Below are positions 41,544-50,533 of a stretch of DNA of 50,554 bases, in pieces. A program made the position numbers and the translations under genes. The notes beneath the pieces were generated by a model that had not been told where the DNA came from, ran no database searches, and saw nothing but the letters and a program-made list of their open reading frames with translations. The stretch lies in NCBI RefSeq assembly GCF_900169785.1, contig NZ_FWER01000039.1, forward strand, positions 1 to 50,554. The letters are read 5' to 3'. The stretch is from Rhizobium sullae. Lineage in GTDB: Bacteria; Pseudomonadota; Alphaproteobacteria; Rhizobiales; Rhizobiaceae. The number at the start of each line of letters is the position of its first letter. The stretch's first letter is position 1.

Positions 41544-42776
41544 GTGAACATTACCTTCAAAACAGGCCTTATGGCACTCGCCCTGCTCGGTTCGACGGCG
41601 CTCACCGCCGTCACAGCCGAAGCCGCCGACCAGGAGATCAGCTGGATTTATTGCGGCGACAAGCTCGACGATATCCATGCAAAGTACATCAAGCAGTGGG
41701 AAGAAAAGAACGCCGGCTGGAAGATCGCGCCGGAAGTCGTTGGCTGGGCCCAGTGCCAGGACAAGGCGACGACGCTGGCGGCTGCTGGAACGCCGGTTGC
41801 CATGGCCTATGTTGGTTCGCGCACCCTTAAGGAATTTGCGCAGAACGACCTCATCGTCGAGGTCCCGATGACGGACGAGGAAAAGAAGGCCTACTTTCCG
41901 CACATCGTCGACACTGTCACCTTCGACGGCACGCAGTGGGGCGTTCCGATCGCTTTCTCGACCAAAGCGCTCTACTGGAACAAGGACCTCTTCAAGCAGG
42001 CCGGCCTTGATCCCGAGAAGCCGCCGAAGACCTGGGATGAAGAGATCGAATATGCCAAGATCATCAAGGAGAAAACCGGAATCCCGGGCTTCGGTCTTTC
42101 GGCCAAGACCTTCGACAACACGATGCATCAGTTCATGCATTGGGTTTACACGAACAACGGCACGGTGACGGACGCAGAAGGCAAAATTACCCTTGATAGT
42201 CCCGAGGTGCTGAAAGCGCTGGAGGCCTATAAGAGCATCGTGCCCTATTCTGAAGAAGGCCCGACGGCCTACGAGCAGAACGAAGTCCGCGCCATCTTCC
42301 TCGATAGCAAGGTCGCGATGATCCAGGCGGGCTCCGGTGCCGCCTACCGCCTGAAGGACACCAAGATCGATTGGGGCATCACGACCCTGCCGCTTGGCCC
42401 GCAGGCCAAGGGACCGGGCACTCTGCTCATCACCGACAGCCTAGCGATCTTCAAGGGTTCAGGCGTCGAGGACAAGGCGATCGAGTTCGCCAAGTTCATC
42501 ACCTCTCCCGGCCCGCAGGAGGAATACGAGCTGAACGGCGAATCCGGTCTGACGCCGCTTCGCCCCTCGCCGAACATCGACAAGCTGGTGGCTGAAAAGC
42601 CCTACTGGAAGCCGTTGATCGACGGCATCAGCTACGGTGGCCCCGAACCGCTTTTCACCGACTACAAGGGCTTCCAGAACTCGATGATCGCCATGGTGCA
42701 ATCCGTCGTGACCGGCCAGGCCCAGCCGGCCGACGCACTCAAGAAGGCTGCTGGCGAAATCGAGGCGTTCAAGTAG
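41544..42776 (+). CDS. Extracellular solute-binding protein, CUT1 sugar ABC transporter 2
   Basis: A 410-residue periplasmic protein with signal peptide (TGLMALALLGSTALTAVTAE, cleaved near AEA). The family 1 binding-protein body includes WGVPIAFSTKALYWNKDLFK and PPKTWDEEIEYAKIIK. It begins at GTG 41544 after GGGAG. It shares general family layout but little local identity with the first binding protein, suggesting a different ligand. A hairpin follows the stop. Confidence 0.93.
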   Translation: MNITFKTGLMALALLGSTALTAVTAEAADQEISWIYCGDKLDDIHAKYIKQWEEKNAGWKIAPEVVGWAQCQDKATTLAAAGTPVAMAYVGSRTLKEFAQNDLIVEVPMTDEEKKAYFPHIVDTVTFDGTQWGVPIAFSTKALYWNKDLFKQAGLDPEKPPKTWDEEIEYAKIIKEKTGIPGFGLSAKTFDNTMHQFMHWVYTNNGTVTDAEGKITLDSPEVLKALEAYKSIVPYSEEGPTAYEQNEVRAIFLDSKVAMIQAGSGAAYRLKDTKIDWGITTLPLGPQAKGPGTLLITDSLAIFKGSGVEDKAIEFAKFITSPGPQEEYELNGESGLTPLRPSPNIDKLVAEKPYWKPLIDGISYGGPEPLFTDYKGFQNSMIAMVQSVVTGQAQPADALKKAAGEIEAFK

Positions 42777-42785
42777 CCTTCGTGG

Positions 42786-42814
42786 GGATCGCGGGGAGCA
42801 ACAACCCGCGATCC
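42786..42814 (+). terminator. Hairpin after the second binding-protein gene
   Basis: GGATCGCGGG (42786-42795) pairs perfectly with CCCGCGATCC (42805-42814) around a 9-nt loop, nine bases after the stop. It probably lowers transcription of the ATPase gene relative to the binding protein, as for the hairpin at 34915-34961. Confidence 0.6.
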
Positions 42815-42861
42815 TTCCCTGATTGTATAAGCGCTGCTTCGACAGCGACCGGAGACAGGTT

Positions 42862-43995
42862 TTGGGACAGCTTTTTCTCAATAATGTGCAGAAATTCTAC
42901 GGCGACTACGAAGTTCTGAAGGGCGTACAGCTCGATGTGAAGAATGGCGAATTCGTTGTCTTCGTTGGTCCCTCGGGCTGCGGCAAGTCCACCCTGCTGC
43001 GCATGATCGCCGGTCTTGATGCGACAACTGCAGGCGACATCGTCATCGACGGCATCCGGGTCAACGACCTGCCGCCGGTCAAGCGCGGCATTGCCATGGT
43101 GTTCCAGTCCTACGCACTTTATCCGCACATGACCGTTTTCGAAAACATCGCCTTTCCGCTTCGCGTCGAGAAGATGGACGAGACGAAACTCAAGGCCAAG
43201 GTCGAGAATGCGGCGCGCATCCTTCATCTCGATCAGCGACTCCAGCAGAAGCCCGGCATGCTCTCCGGCGGCCAGCGCCAGCGTGTCGCAATCGGCCGGG
43301 CGATCGTTCGCGAGCCGAAGATATTCCTTTTCGACGAGCCGCTGTCGAACCTCGATGCGGCGCTGCGCGCCGATATGCGCATCGAGCTTGCAAAGCTGCA
43401 TCGCCAATTGAAGGCTACAATGATTTATGTGACGCACGATCAGGTGGAAGCCATGACCATGGCCGACCGCATCGTCGTGCTGGATGCCGGCGATATCTCG
43501 CAGACCGGCGCGCCGCTGGAGCTTTATCACAAGCCGGCCAACCTTTTTGTTGCCGGCTTCATCGGCAATCCGAAAATGAACTTTCTGCCGGTTATCTGCA
43601 AACGCGTCAGCGATGCCGGCGTGGAGGTGGACTATGGCGGGCAGACCGCCATACTGCCGGTTACACCGCGCGACGGCATGGCCGGCAAGGCATTGACGCT
43701 CGGCATCCGGCCGGAACATGTACAGCTTGGATCCGGCGACATCTCGCTGACTGTTACGCCCACCGTCATCGAACGCCTCGGCGCCCATACCGTCGCCTAC
43801 GCTTCACTTAACGGCGAGGGCGAGAATTTCTGCGCAATGCTGCCTGGCAGCGTCGGCATCCGCGCCGACGTGCCGGTTGCCACCGGCATCAACGCTGCCG
43901 ATTGCCACCTGTTTGACGATACCGGTATTGCCTTCGAGCGGCATGTGGAACTGACGGAAATCGACATGGGCGTGCTTGATCCGACGGCGCCCTAG
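42862..43995 (+). CDS. ABC transporter ATP-binding protein 2 (MalK/UgpC family)
   Basis: The 377-residue ATPase has Walker A GPSGCGKST, Q-loop FQSYALYPHM, signature LSGGQRQRV, Walker B IFLFDEPLSNLD and H-loop YVTHDQ, followed by a TOBE domain. TTG 42862 (giving GQLFLNNVQKFYGDYEVLKG) is preferred because GGAGACAGG lies just upstream and the family starts here; a TTG at 42823 is also in frame. It closes the second transporter operon. Confidence 0.93.
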   Translation: MGQLFLNNVQKFYGDYEVLKGVQLDVKNGEFVVFVGPSGCGKSTLLRMIAGLDATTAGDIVIDGIRVNDLPPVKRGIAMVFQSYALYPHMTVFENIAFPLRVEKMDETKLKAKVENAARILHLDQRLQQKPGMLSGGQRQRVAIGRAIVREPKIFLFDEPLSNLDAALRADMRIELAKLHRQLKATMIYVTHDQVEAMTMADRIVVLDAGDISQTGAPLELYHKPANLFVAGFIGNPKMNFLPVICKRVSDAGVEVDYGGQTAILPVTPRDGMAGKALTLGIRPEHVQLGSGDISLTVTPTVIERLGAHTVAYASLNGEGENFCAMLPGSVGIRADVPVATGINAADCHLFDDTGIAFERHVELTEIDMGVLDPTAP

Positions 43996-44270
43996 ACCCG
44001 GAGCTTCGTGGTTGTGATCGGGCAGGTTGGAACCGCGAGACCGCAGAAGCGCCAAGGAGTTTCAGAGCACGATCGTGATACTCACGCGGTCGGGGAACGC
44101 CACGATCCGCCGCTGCCAACCGCCCCATAGACGGATGTAGGACTTCCATTCAGGAACCACATTGCTCATCGAAGCGAGAGGTCATTCAAGGCGTTGAATG
44201 TAGCAATGGCCAGCGGGGCCCTGATAGTCCCATCAAGGCGACAGAGCGACGGCTTGTACGTGCCGCTCAT
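43996..44270. other. Gap after the second transporter operon
   Basis: Only one short minus-strand frame (44062-44169, 35 residues, SNVVPEWKSYIRLWGGWQ) could be coding. It lacks a ribosome-binding site and a recognised family, so I do not call it a gene. Confidence 0.3.
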
Positions 44271-44315
44271 GCCGCCGGCGGACCGCTTTCGCTAAGAAGC
44301 GGCAACGCCGGCGGC
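44271..44315. terminator. Large two-tier hairpin between convergent units
   Basis: Outer stem GCCGCCGGCG (44271-44280) with CGCCGGCGGC (44306-44315), inner stem CCGCTT (44283-44288) with AAGCGG (44297-44302). It lies between the plus-strand transporter operon and the minus-strand small gene, so it may terminate both. Confidence 0.5.
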
Positions 44316-44380
44316 CTGATCGAAGGTTTTGTCGGCGGCCATTTTGCGCTCGTCTGAGAACGCCAAATGGCAACGCAATA

Positions 44381-44602
44381 CTAATTTGCCGAAATCCTTC
44401 GAGCGAGAGCCATGACGTAGTCATCGGCGATATCGGCCAAGGTCAAGGCGACCTCCGGTTCATGCCAGCCCGCAGCAATTGCCCTTTGTACGAAGTCCCG
44501 AAATGCCGCTGCAAGGACCTCCTCGCGCTCGACGGTGCGGTACGGATTATCCGTGGCGTGCTGAGGCTTGCTGATCTGTATAGTCGGACGAGTGGATTCC
44601 AT
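44381..44602 (-). CDS. Small conserved-looking hypothetical protein
   Basis: The 73-residue protein (IQISKPQHATDNPYRTVERE, EVLAAAFRDFVQRAIAAGWH, then EPEVALTLADIADDYVMALA) is helical and acidic, with a regular pattern like small rhizobial proteins of unknown function. AGGG lies upstream of ATG 44602, at somewhat long spacing. Composition and absence of low-complexity sequence favour a real gene. No partner is evident. Confidence 0.5.
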   Translation of the reverse strand: MESTRPTIQISKPQHATDNPYRTVEREEVLAAAFRDFVQRAIAAGWHEPEVALTLADIADDYVMALARRISAN

Positions 44603-44887
44603 TGATACGCCCCCTCATGGTTGCCTTACTGCATGGAGAGTACATTCGCCATGCACCCAGTCTCTTTTGCCTGTACTGCTATTGTGCTTCTTTTCTAATA
44701 GGTTACGCGGCAGGTGTCGTTAGCCACGCATCCTGAAACTTGCAGCAGCGTCCATTTCTGCAATCACCGTTCCGCGATCCAAGCCTTGCGGCCGAAGGGC
44801 CGCTCGCCATGCCGAACGCAATGGGTATGCGCAGCGAAATTGCGGCGTCACGGGTCGCCTGATGCTGATGATGATGATCAACCGGGA

Positions 44888-46087
44888 TCAGCGACTATGG
44901 CCGAGCGCCTTCAACCATCTGTCGAAGGAATGAGCGCTCTCGGCCTCCGGCACCGGCGCAACAGCGTGTCCGAGATGGGGCGGAACGGCAACGTTCCGCG
45001 CCTCGCGCGGACTGTAGCCAAACTCCTTGCTGAATGCCCGGCTAAAGTGGGCAGCGGAAGAAAACCCGACCGTGAAGGCGATGTCCGCGATTTTCTGCCG
45101 GTTGGCGACGTCACTGAGCGCGGCATGAGCCGTCAGAAGCCGACGGCGTTGAATATAGTGATGAACGCCGCCATCCGGCTCGAACACCTGATACAGGCGG
45201 GTACGCGAAACGCCCAGTTCCCGGCATAAACGATCCGTCGTGAGATCGGGCGACGTCAAATTGCGTTGGACCAAACGGCGTACACGCTCCATCAGGGCCA
45301 ACGTGCTTTGCTGCTCCGGGAGAGTAAGATAAGCCGACGATGATGCAACACATGTCAAAATCATGTCACGCATCGTCTGGACCACGTAGGGAAGGTCTGT
45401 TGCGGTCAGGCGCGAAAGGTTCGTCTCGACTCCATCCAGATAGTCGATGAGCAGTTTGGTGTACGTCCCGGACAAGGAGATATTGTTCTTAATCTCAGCG
45501 GAAGCCGGAATATCGAGAAACAACTCGCGCGGCAGATAAACCGACAGGGTTTGCGCCTGGGTGGATCGGCCTCGAAAGGGCTCTCCCAAAGACCGCAGGT
45601 CCACTTTTCCCGGCTCACCTTCACAGACAAGCCCATGGACTTCGGTCCACGTCCGACCGCTGCGCAAGACCGAAATATGCCAATGATCGATGAGGTTCGA
45701 TCTTATCTTGGCCTCCGAGCGCATGTAGCTGTGGGGAGGTGTGCTTTGTTGGACGACCAACATCGCACCGAGATTCCATGCCATATGATCGGCTAAAAAT
45801 TCTGCTTCAGGCTGTATATTATCTGCGCGTCGGATATCCATAAGAGGCGCCACATAGGCCTGCCAGGCGGCAAACTGATCTGCCGGTTCCAGATCGCGCG
45901 TTGAAAACTGCAGCGGCTCCAAGGCCGGTGGAGCCGGAGGTTCTTCATCAGTTACCTTCGGCCGTGGAAAACGGCGGCGCTCGGCCTGCACCGGCCCGGC
46001 TCCTTCGACCCGCGCGTCATTTTCAGTCTCAGCGGCGCCGGATGCGGGTGGCTCCTTGCGGTGAACATCTGACAATTTGGCCTCCAA
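44888..46087 (-). CDS. AraC-family transcriptional regulator
   Basis: A 399-residue protein. A proline-rich, probably disordered N-terminus (1-58) precedes an AraC_binding_2-type sensor domain (about 60-240: PLQFSTRDLEPADQFAAWQA, LIDHWHISVLRSGRTW). The C-terminal double HTH is LTTDRLCRELGVSRTRLYQV and QKIADIAFTVGFSSAAHFSR, ending AFSKEFGYSPREAR. This subgroup often activates catabolic genes. It is monocistronic; no divergent target lies within 1 kb, so its regulon is not evident. The acidic linker sequences at the N-terminus are unusual for the family. Confidence 0.88.
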   Translation of the reverse strand: MEAKLSDVHRKEPPASGAAETENDARVEGAGPVQAERRRFPRPKVTDEEPPAPPALEPLQFSTRDLEPADQFAAWQAYVAPLMDIRRADNIQPEAEFLADHMAWNLGAMLVVQQSTPPHSYMRSEAKIRSNLIDHWHISVLRSGRTWTEVHGLVCEGEPGKVDLRSLGEPFRGRSTQAQTLSVYLPRELFLDIPASAEIKNNISLSGTYTKLLIDYLDGVETNLSRLTATDLPYVVQTMRDMILTCVASSSAYLTLPEQQSTLALMERVRRLVQRNLTSPDLTTDRLCRELGVSRTRLYQVFEPDGGVHHYIQRRRLLTAHAALSDVANRQKIADIAFTVGFSSAAHFSRAFSKEFGYSPREARNVAVPPHLGHAVAPVPEAESAHSFDRWLKALGHSR

Positions 46088-46443
46088 ATCGTGTCAGCCC
46101 AAAAATAGTCACCACGAAATCTTGTTTTCGGATCTATCAAGGAGTGAGAGCTCTGAGCACCCTTTCGCGCTCGCGGCTGCCAATCGACGATCCTTCGCCG
46201 GTCATCCCAAACAGCGTGACGCTTGAGCAACCAGCCGCGAGACTGCGTCTGTCCTGCGCAATCATCGCATTCACTGCAATGTTACCCTCACAATCGAAAG
46301 GTGTCGCCAGCGCGACCGATAGCCGAAAAATGCAACGAAACGGTGTCTTCTATCTTGCTAACGTGTCAGTCGTGACTCGGCAAGCGGAATTTCACGAACT
46401 CCAACCAGTCATGGAGCGAGAGGATCTGCATCAGGCGCAGGGC
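46088..46443. other. Upstream region of the AraC gene, no gene seen
   Basis: No supported frame. The segment next to the gene presumably holds its promoter; no perfect palindrome or clear -35/-10 pair stood out. Confidence 0.3.
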
Positions 46444-46659
46444 CTATCCCCAAAACCAGGCTTTCGATATCTCGGCTCGTGCCTCCTGTGGCGTGACGCC
46501 GATATCGCTCATATCGGCTCCAATCTCTGTTGAGTTGATGCATCCGGCAAATCCGGCGCGGTCCAGTCGGTTCGTATGGCTGGGTAACACGCCAATCTTT
46601 GCAGATGTGAACCACAGATCGAAAGACAGCGCTATCAACTGGCGCCTGGAAGACAACAT
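46444..46659 (-). pseudogene. DUF1127-like fragment
   Basis: The frame ends EIGADMSDIGVTPQEARAEI, then SKAWFWG and stop. This resembles the DUF1127 motif (L.DIG.T..EA..EA.. PWW). The first 40 residues do not fit the family and the start has no ribosome-binding site, so it is probably the tail of a rearranged gene. Confidence 0.35.
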
Positions 46660-46880
46660 GTTCGAAGTCCTCGAGACGCAATACGTGAAAGTTCTAAACC
46701 TGAATCACCCGTTTTTGTTTTTCAAGGCTAGGATGTCGCAAGTTCCCGCGTCTAAGCCGTTGGCATTGTTTAGCGGAAAACCAATGCCACGCCCGCTAGC
46801 GCGTCCGTATGTGTCAGATGAAGCGTGGCTCTTGCCCCGCTGAGCCCACTGCCGGGGCGATCACGGGGCGCGTGCTGGGA

Positions 46881-47048
46881 TTCCCCGTTGGCCTTGTCAG
46901 TTCGTCTGCCAATGTGCAGGGTGAACCTTGCGATCTTTTGCAAAGCCCCTCGCATTTTTGCACCGGCATATCCTCCATCGGCGAAGATATGCCTGAGCCA
47001 GCGGATGAGGATCGTTTTGAGGACTGGATGTCGGCGTGCCTTGATCAT
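46881..47048 (-). pseudogene. IS5-family transposase fragment
   Basis: The minus-strand frame has RWLRHIFADGGYAGAKMRGA, then LQKIARFTLHIGRRTDKANG, matching the DDE core of IS5-type transposases (IxADGGYAGxK...W.L.IV.R.D). Upstream, the expected HxADIQ motif appears in the neighbouring frame (HADIQ), so there is a frameshift near 47030. Downstream the similarity stops at about 46880, and the expected VVERTFAWL block is missing. Confidence 0.6.
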
Positions 47049-47363
47049 TCAGTCTCTACGAGAGAATGCCAATGCGCACTTGGATGTGTGCAATCAGCGC
47101 CCCGGAGAGGGAATGCGGGTGAAGGCACTGTTTGCGCGGGACAACTCAGTCGATGATGGATGAAAGCGCACCGGCGTAGGGTGAAAGAATGATCGCCGCC
47201 GCAAGGCCAACGATCGCTCTACGGATGCCGCAAACTAAACCGCAGCCCGTCACCACCTCCGACGGCAGAATCGTGGCGCTGGTCACCGCCGGAATTCGAT
47301 GCATCGCATCTTCGAAGATCACGACCAAAAGTCCTGCACGTCCGTCCGCTGGTCATCACTCCC
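47049..47363. other. Stretch without a supported gene
   Basis: A 60-codon minus-strand frame (47146-47328) includes a hydrophobic segment but has no ribosome-binding site or known family. I regard this as uncertain intergenic DNA between IS5 debris and the TadG-like gene. Confidence 0.3.
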
Positions 47364-48686
47364 TCATTCGATCAGCCGGATGGCACCGGGATTGTTGATC
47401 TCGTTGTTTGCCAATTCCGCCTTGCAATCCAGCTTAAACGTGCTGTTGCCGATCATGGTGATTTTCTGGGCGATGATGCGCACGCATTCGCCGGTCGTGG
47501 CGCCATTGCCGGCATACTCGATTTCCTCGGCCGCGGGCATATAGATGATACCGTTGAGATGCGAGTTGCTGTTGCCGGTGATGACTGCGGAGGCGGTATT
47601 GTTGCGGTCGGCGACGATCGAGAAACCAGCCCATGTACCCGACGTCGGGGCGGTGACATTGAAGGTGGAGCCGCCATGAATATCGATCTGGGCACCGTTC
47701 AGCAGAAAGAAGGTGACCTGATCGCCGGTGATGACCGACTGGCTTGTGAACTTCAGCGTGCCGCCGTCGATAAGGTAATTGCCGGGTTGTAGCTTCACAT
47801 TGCCCTTGATTTCAAGGTCGTGGTAGGTCCCCGGCTTAAGCGTCACGGTATATCCATCGGGCACCTTGTTCGGCGTCTTGCCCATGCCGTTGCAGTCGCC
47901 ATTGCCGCCGCCGTTGCCCACAAATGTCTGTCCGCATCCTCCCAGGTCCACCCAGAATCCGGCCTCCGGCATGACTTTGCGCTTAAATGGGTCGCTGGCC
48001 GGTGACGTTCCCTCGCCCGCCTTGTCGCATTCGAGATCAATGCTGCTCGGCAAGGCGGAGACCTTGCCTGGTGTATAAAGGCATTCCGTCTTAAGGGTCC
48101 CCGACCCGCCTACATAGATGGCTTCGCTACTGCGCGAGTTTGCGGTGATCGTGCATCCCGATGTGTCGACCGTCGAACTGCCGCTCACTTCGAAGGCGCG
48201 ATCGGCCGTGGGGTTGAGCGCCAAAATGCATGCCTCCTTGTCCGGCTGGCGAGCGGCGGCGCTGCGGCGGGAGATCGGGAACGATAACCGGGTCAAGAAC
48301 ACCGGTTGGTAGTTGAGGGCATAGTCGCCCGTCGCCATGACACCTTGCCCCGCCTGGGCATAGACGATGTGGAGGGATGGGAGTTCCGCCGGTGGCGTGG
48401 TTTCCTCGGTGCCCCGGAATAAGGCCAAATTGCCGAAGAACATTTCGTTTGCCAACTGGGTGGCTTCCTCCTCGCTGCTGCCTTCGCCGTAAAGCCGCAC
48501 CGCTGCCAGCACGGCGGTGTCCAACGACTCCTGCAATTTGTCAGCCTCGAACCTGGCGTTGGTAAAGTCGACCGCGACGGAGGCCGCCCCTAGCAGCGGA
48601 ACCATTGCCAGCGCAGTCATGACTGCGAAATTGCCACCTTGGTCGCGCAGAAATCGATTGGCATGCCGTTTGAGAAATTCATGCAT
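47364..48686 (-). CDS. TadG/TadE-like pilus-assembly-type membrane protein
   Basis: The 440-residue protein begins with a short basic segment and one transmembrane helix (FAVMTALAMVPLLGAASVAV, then DFTNARFEADKLQESLDTAV), the Flp pilus TadE/G N-terminal domain (PF13400-type). The long extracytoplasmic part is rich in G, S, T and N with paired cysteines (KEACILALNPTADRAFEVSG, SGCTITANSRSSEAIYVGGS). This DUF2134-like repeat pattern is seen in many rhizobial TadG-like proteins. GAGG seven bases upstream sets ATG 48686. No other tad/cpa genes are present, so it is an orphan and may be secreted-surface or adhesin-like. Confidence 0.8.
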   Translation of the reverse strand: MHEFLKRHANRFLRDQGGNFAVMTALAMVPLLGAASVAVDFTNARFEADKLQESLDTAVLAAVRLYGEGSSEEEATQLANEMFFGNLALFRGTEETTPPAELPSLHIVYAQAGQGVMATGDYALNYQPVFLTRLSFPISRRSAAARQPDKEACILALNPTADRAFEVSGSSTVDTSGCTITANSRSSEAIYVGGSGTLKTECLYTPGKVSALPSSIDLECDKAGEGTSPASDPFKRKVMPEAGFWVDLGGCGQTFVGNGGGNGDCNGMGKTPNKVPDGYTVTLKPGTYHDLEIKGNVKLQPGNYLIDGGTLKFTSQSVITGDQVTFFLLNGAQIDIHGGSTFNVTAPTSGTWAGFSIVADRNNTASAVITGNSNSHLNGIIYMPAAEEIEYAGNGATTGECVRIIAQKITMIGNSTFKLDCKAELANNEINNPGAIRLIE

Positions 48687-48812
48687 CTCTGCGCCTCGGG
48701 TTCGTTTCAACCTATACGTACTTTATACATCAGTAATATACGGTTTATTACTCCATCTACTCGAATTGTAATTAACGCAAATACCAAGCTCGCATTCAGT
48801 TGATCTGACAAG

Positions 48813-48836
48813 CCACCCCGCCACCCCGCCACCCCG
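48813..48836. repeat. 8-bp tandem repeat, three copies
   Basis: CCACCCCG is repeated exactly three times. It lies inside the degraded IS110 region and has no evident function. Confidence 0.7.
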
Positions 48837-48862
48837 CCGTCTCCCCTCGAGCCCACGGCGCG

Positions 48863-49202
48863 GATCCCCGGGATCGTCATCAACAGCTTCGTCGCCTGGC
48901 TTTCCCGCGCCGCTACGAGCAACTGGCAATCAAGATCGGCTGCGCGCTTGCGTATGTCGCACCACGCCTCAGGCGTCATTCCGATCGAACGGTTCCCTGA
49001 CATTGCCATCAAACGCCCGATCTATTCCTTTGGGGGCGATAAGATCGAACGTCTTCATCAGGCCGCGGATCTGGTTGCTGAGGTGGGTTGAGATGCTCAG
49101 GAGCCGATTGCGAGCTCCGACCAGCGTGCGTGTCAGCATGCTGTCGAACGCTTTCACCCGGATCGCCTTGTAGAAGCGGGCTTCGATTTCACGTTCCAAC
49201 AC
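48863..49202 (-). pseudogene. IS110-family transposase fragment, frameshifted
   Basis: From 49202 the frame reads FYKAIRVKAFDSMLTRTLVG, then ARNRLLSISTHLSNQIRGLM and KTFDL, the middle of IS110-type DEDD transposases. After about 48985 it continues in another frame with IRKRAADLDCQLLVAARESQ and ATKLLMTIPGI, the linker ending in the characteristic MTIPG. The N-terminal catalytic domain and the C-terminal serine domain are missing. Confidence 0.65.
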
Positions 49203-49207
49203 CGCTC

Positions 49208-49778
49208 GACAGAGATCGGATCTTCACCCTCGCACAACTCGGCTTTGTTCACCGCAACGAGGCCATTCACTTCCTCGGGCCACCGGGAACCGGCAAAAGC
49301 CATCTGGCAGTTGCGCGCGGCGTCGAAGCCGTCGAAGCCGGCAAAAGCGTCGACTTCTTCCCACTGGCCGATCTCATTGCGGCCCTGTCCAGAGCCGAAC
49401 GCGAAGGACGACTTCAAGAACGCATCCGCTTCTTCTGCGGGCCCAGTCTCCTGATCGTTGACGAGATCGGTTATCTCCCGGTCATCGCTGGCGGAGGCAA
49501 CCTGTTCTTCCAGCTCGTCAACGCATGCTACGAGAGAGGCGCAATGATCCTCACATCCAATCGCGGCCTTGCCGAATGGGGCGATGTTTTTGGAGATGCC
49601 GTGGTCGCCACAGCTTTGCTCGACAGACTTTTGCACCATGCCGTCGTCTCCAAATCGAGAGATCAAGCTACAGGCTGCGCCAACATGCCGAATTGATGCT
49701 GAACACGTGCGATCGAAGGCTTTGATCACCCCGCCGTCCTTCGCTCCGCCGCAACGCCAACGCGGGAGACGCCGAAAA
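49208..49778 (+). pseudogene. istB: IstB (IS21-family) remnant with frameshifts
   Basis: The first frame has IFTLAQLGFVHRNEAIHFLG, Walker A GPPGTGKSHLAVA, Walker B LLIVDEIGYLPV, and ALLDRLLHHAVV. The N-terminal 60 to 70 residues are replaced by unrelated sequence. At about 49655 the frame breaks; the tail continues as SSYRLRQHAELM and then, in a third frame, EHVRSKALITPPSF. At least two frameshifts therefore disable it. Around 49817-49856 two imperfect 16-bp direct repeats 24 bases apart (GGAATTTTACTTCGGC-like) may be the IS21 right end. Confidence 0.75.
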
Positions 49779-50019
49779 ATACGCAAGTCTCCACGTCGTC
49801 CGAGCGGCATAGTTGGGGAATTTTACTTCGGCGCTTCTGCGGAAATTTCACCCGGCATCGACAACATGATTTGCTGGTTGGTCAATTCTTCACCGCCTCG
49901 TCGCCCGCGCCCCCAAAATAAAGCAGTATGTCACGTCCAAGTCACTCGACAATATTTATTAAGTATGTTTGAGTAGTTGTTGCTCATCTAATCAGCTTTT
50001 TAGAAATGGCGATACTTGC

Positions 50020-50298
50020 ATGACAAGAATTCGAGATGCACTTATGACCGTTGAGACTTGGGCGCGTTACCCTGTGTCAGACTTAGAGGACATGGACGCC
50101 AACTTGCCGGGTCTCCGCGAGGCTTGGGAGATGGATCTAGTGCAGGAAGACAGTTCCGGCTTCGACGTCAGCATGAACTTCTCATTGACCCGCGCCGGTG
50201 TAGAGTTCCTTCACGGCCCTCAACCTTCGTTGTTTGATCAAATATTGAAGTCTGCGAGAGGCCTGTTCGGTCACATCGTGGGGTATCCCACCGCTTGA
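50020..50298 (+). CDS. Small hypothetical protein
   Basis: The 92-residue frame (RIRDALMTVETWARYPVSDL, EDMDANLPGLREAWEMDLVQ, ending SARGLFGHIVGYPTA) is compact and acidic without signal or membrane segments. No family is recognised. ATG 50020 lacks a strong ribosome-binding site, so the start is uncertain; an ATG at 50044 is an alternative. Confidence 0.4.
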   Translation: MTRIRDALMTVETWARYPVSDLEDMDANLPGLREAWEMDLVQEDSSGFDVSMNFSLTRAGVEFLHGPQPSLFDQILKSARGLFGHIVGYPTA

Positions 50299-50319
50299 AC
50301 GAACGTCCTGAACGCAGGA

Positions 50320-50475
50320 TCGTTTTGAACATACATTTATGCCCACTATCAATTGCAGCGCGAGGTTGGGTCGCGCTCGCCTCTCGAGGCCGCTCAAATA
50401 CCGCTGGCTGAAGTCCGTCCGCGATTCCACGTCCTCCTGCATCAGATCCTTTTCATGGCTCAAGCGCCAAATTTT
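50320..50475 (-). pseudogene. Xre-family HTH fragment
   Basis: On the minus strand, IWRLSHEKDLMQEDVESRTD followed by FSQRYLSGLERRARPN matches the Xre helix-turn-helix (L...Q..LA...G.S..Y.SGLERGRRNP). The frame continues with unrelated sequence and lacks a proper start, so it is likely a broken regulator. Confidence 0.5.
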
Positions 50476-50533
50476 CGGCCGCTATCAAGTTTTGCTCGGC
50501 CAGACCATCGCAGCCATGCTCTCGGAGGGATCA

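Noticed and set aside
44062..44169. 35-codon minus-strand frame
   Set aside because: Slightly protein-like, but no ribosome-binding site or family; too weak to call.
44714..45229. 171-codon plus-strand frame
   Set aside because: Mostly antisense to the AraC HTH region; no motifs.
48813..48836. CCACCCCG repeats as a replication iteron
   Set aside because: Only three short GC-rich copies, inside IS110 debris, with no replication gene nearby.
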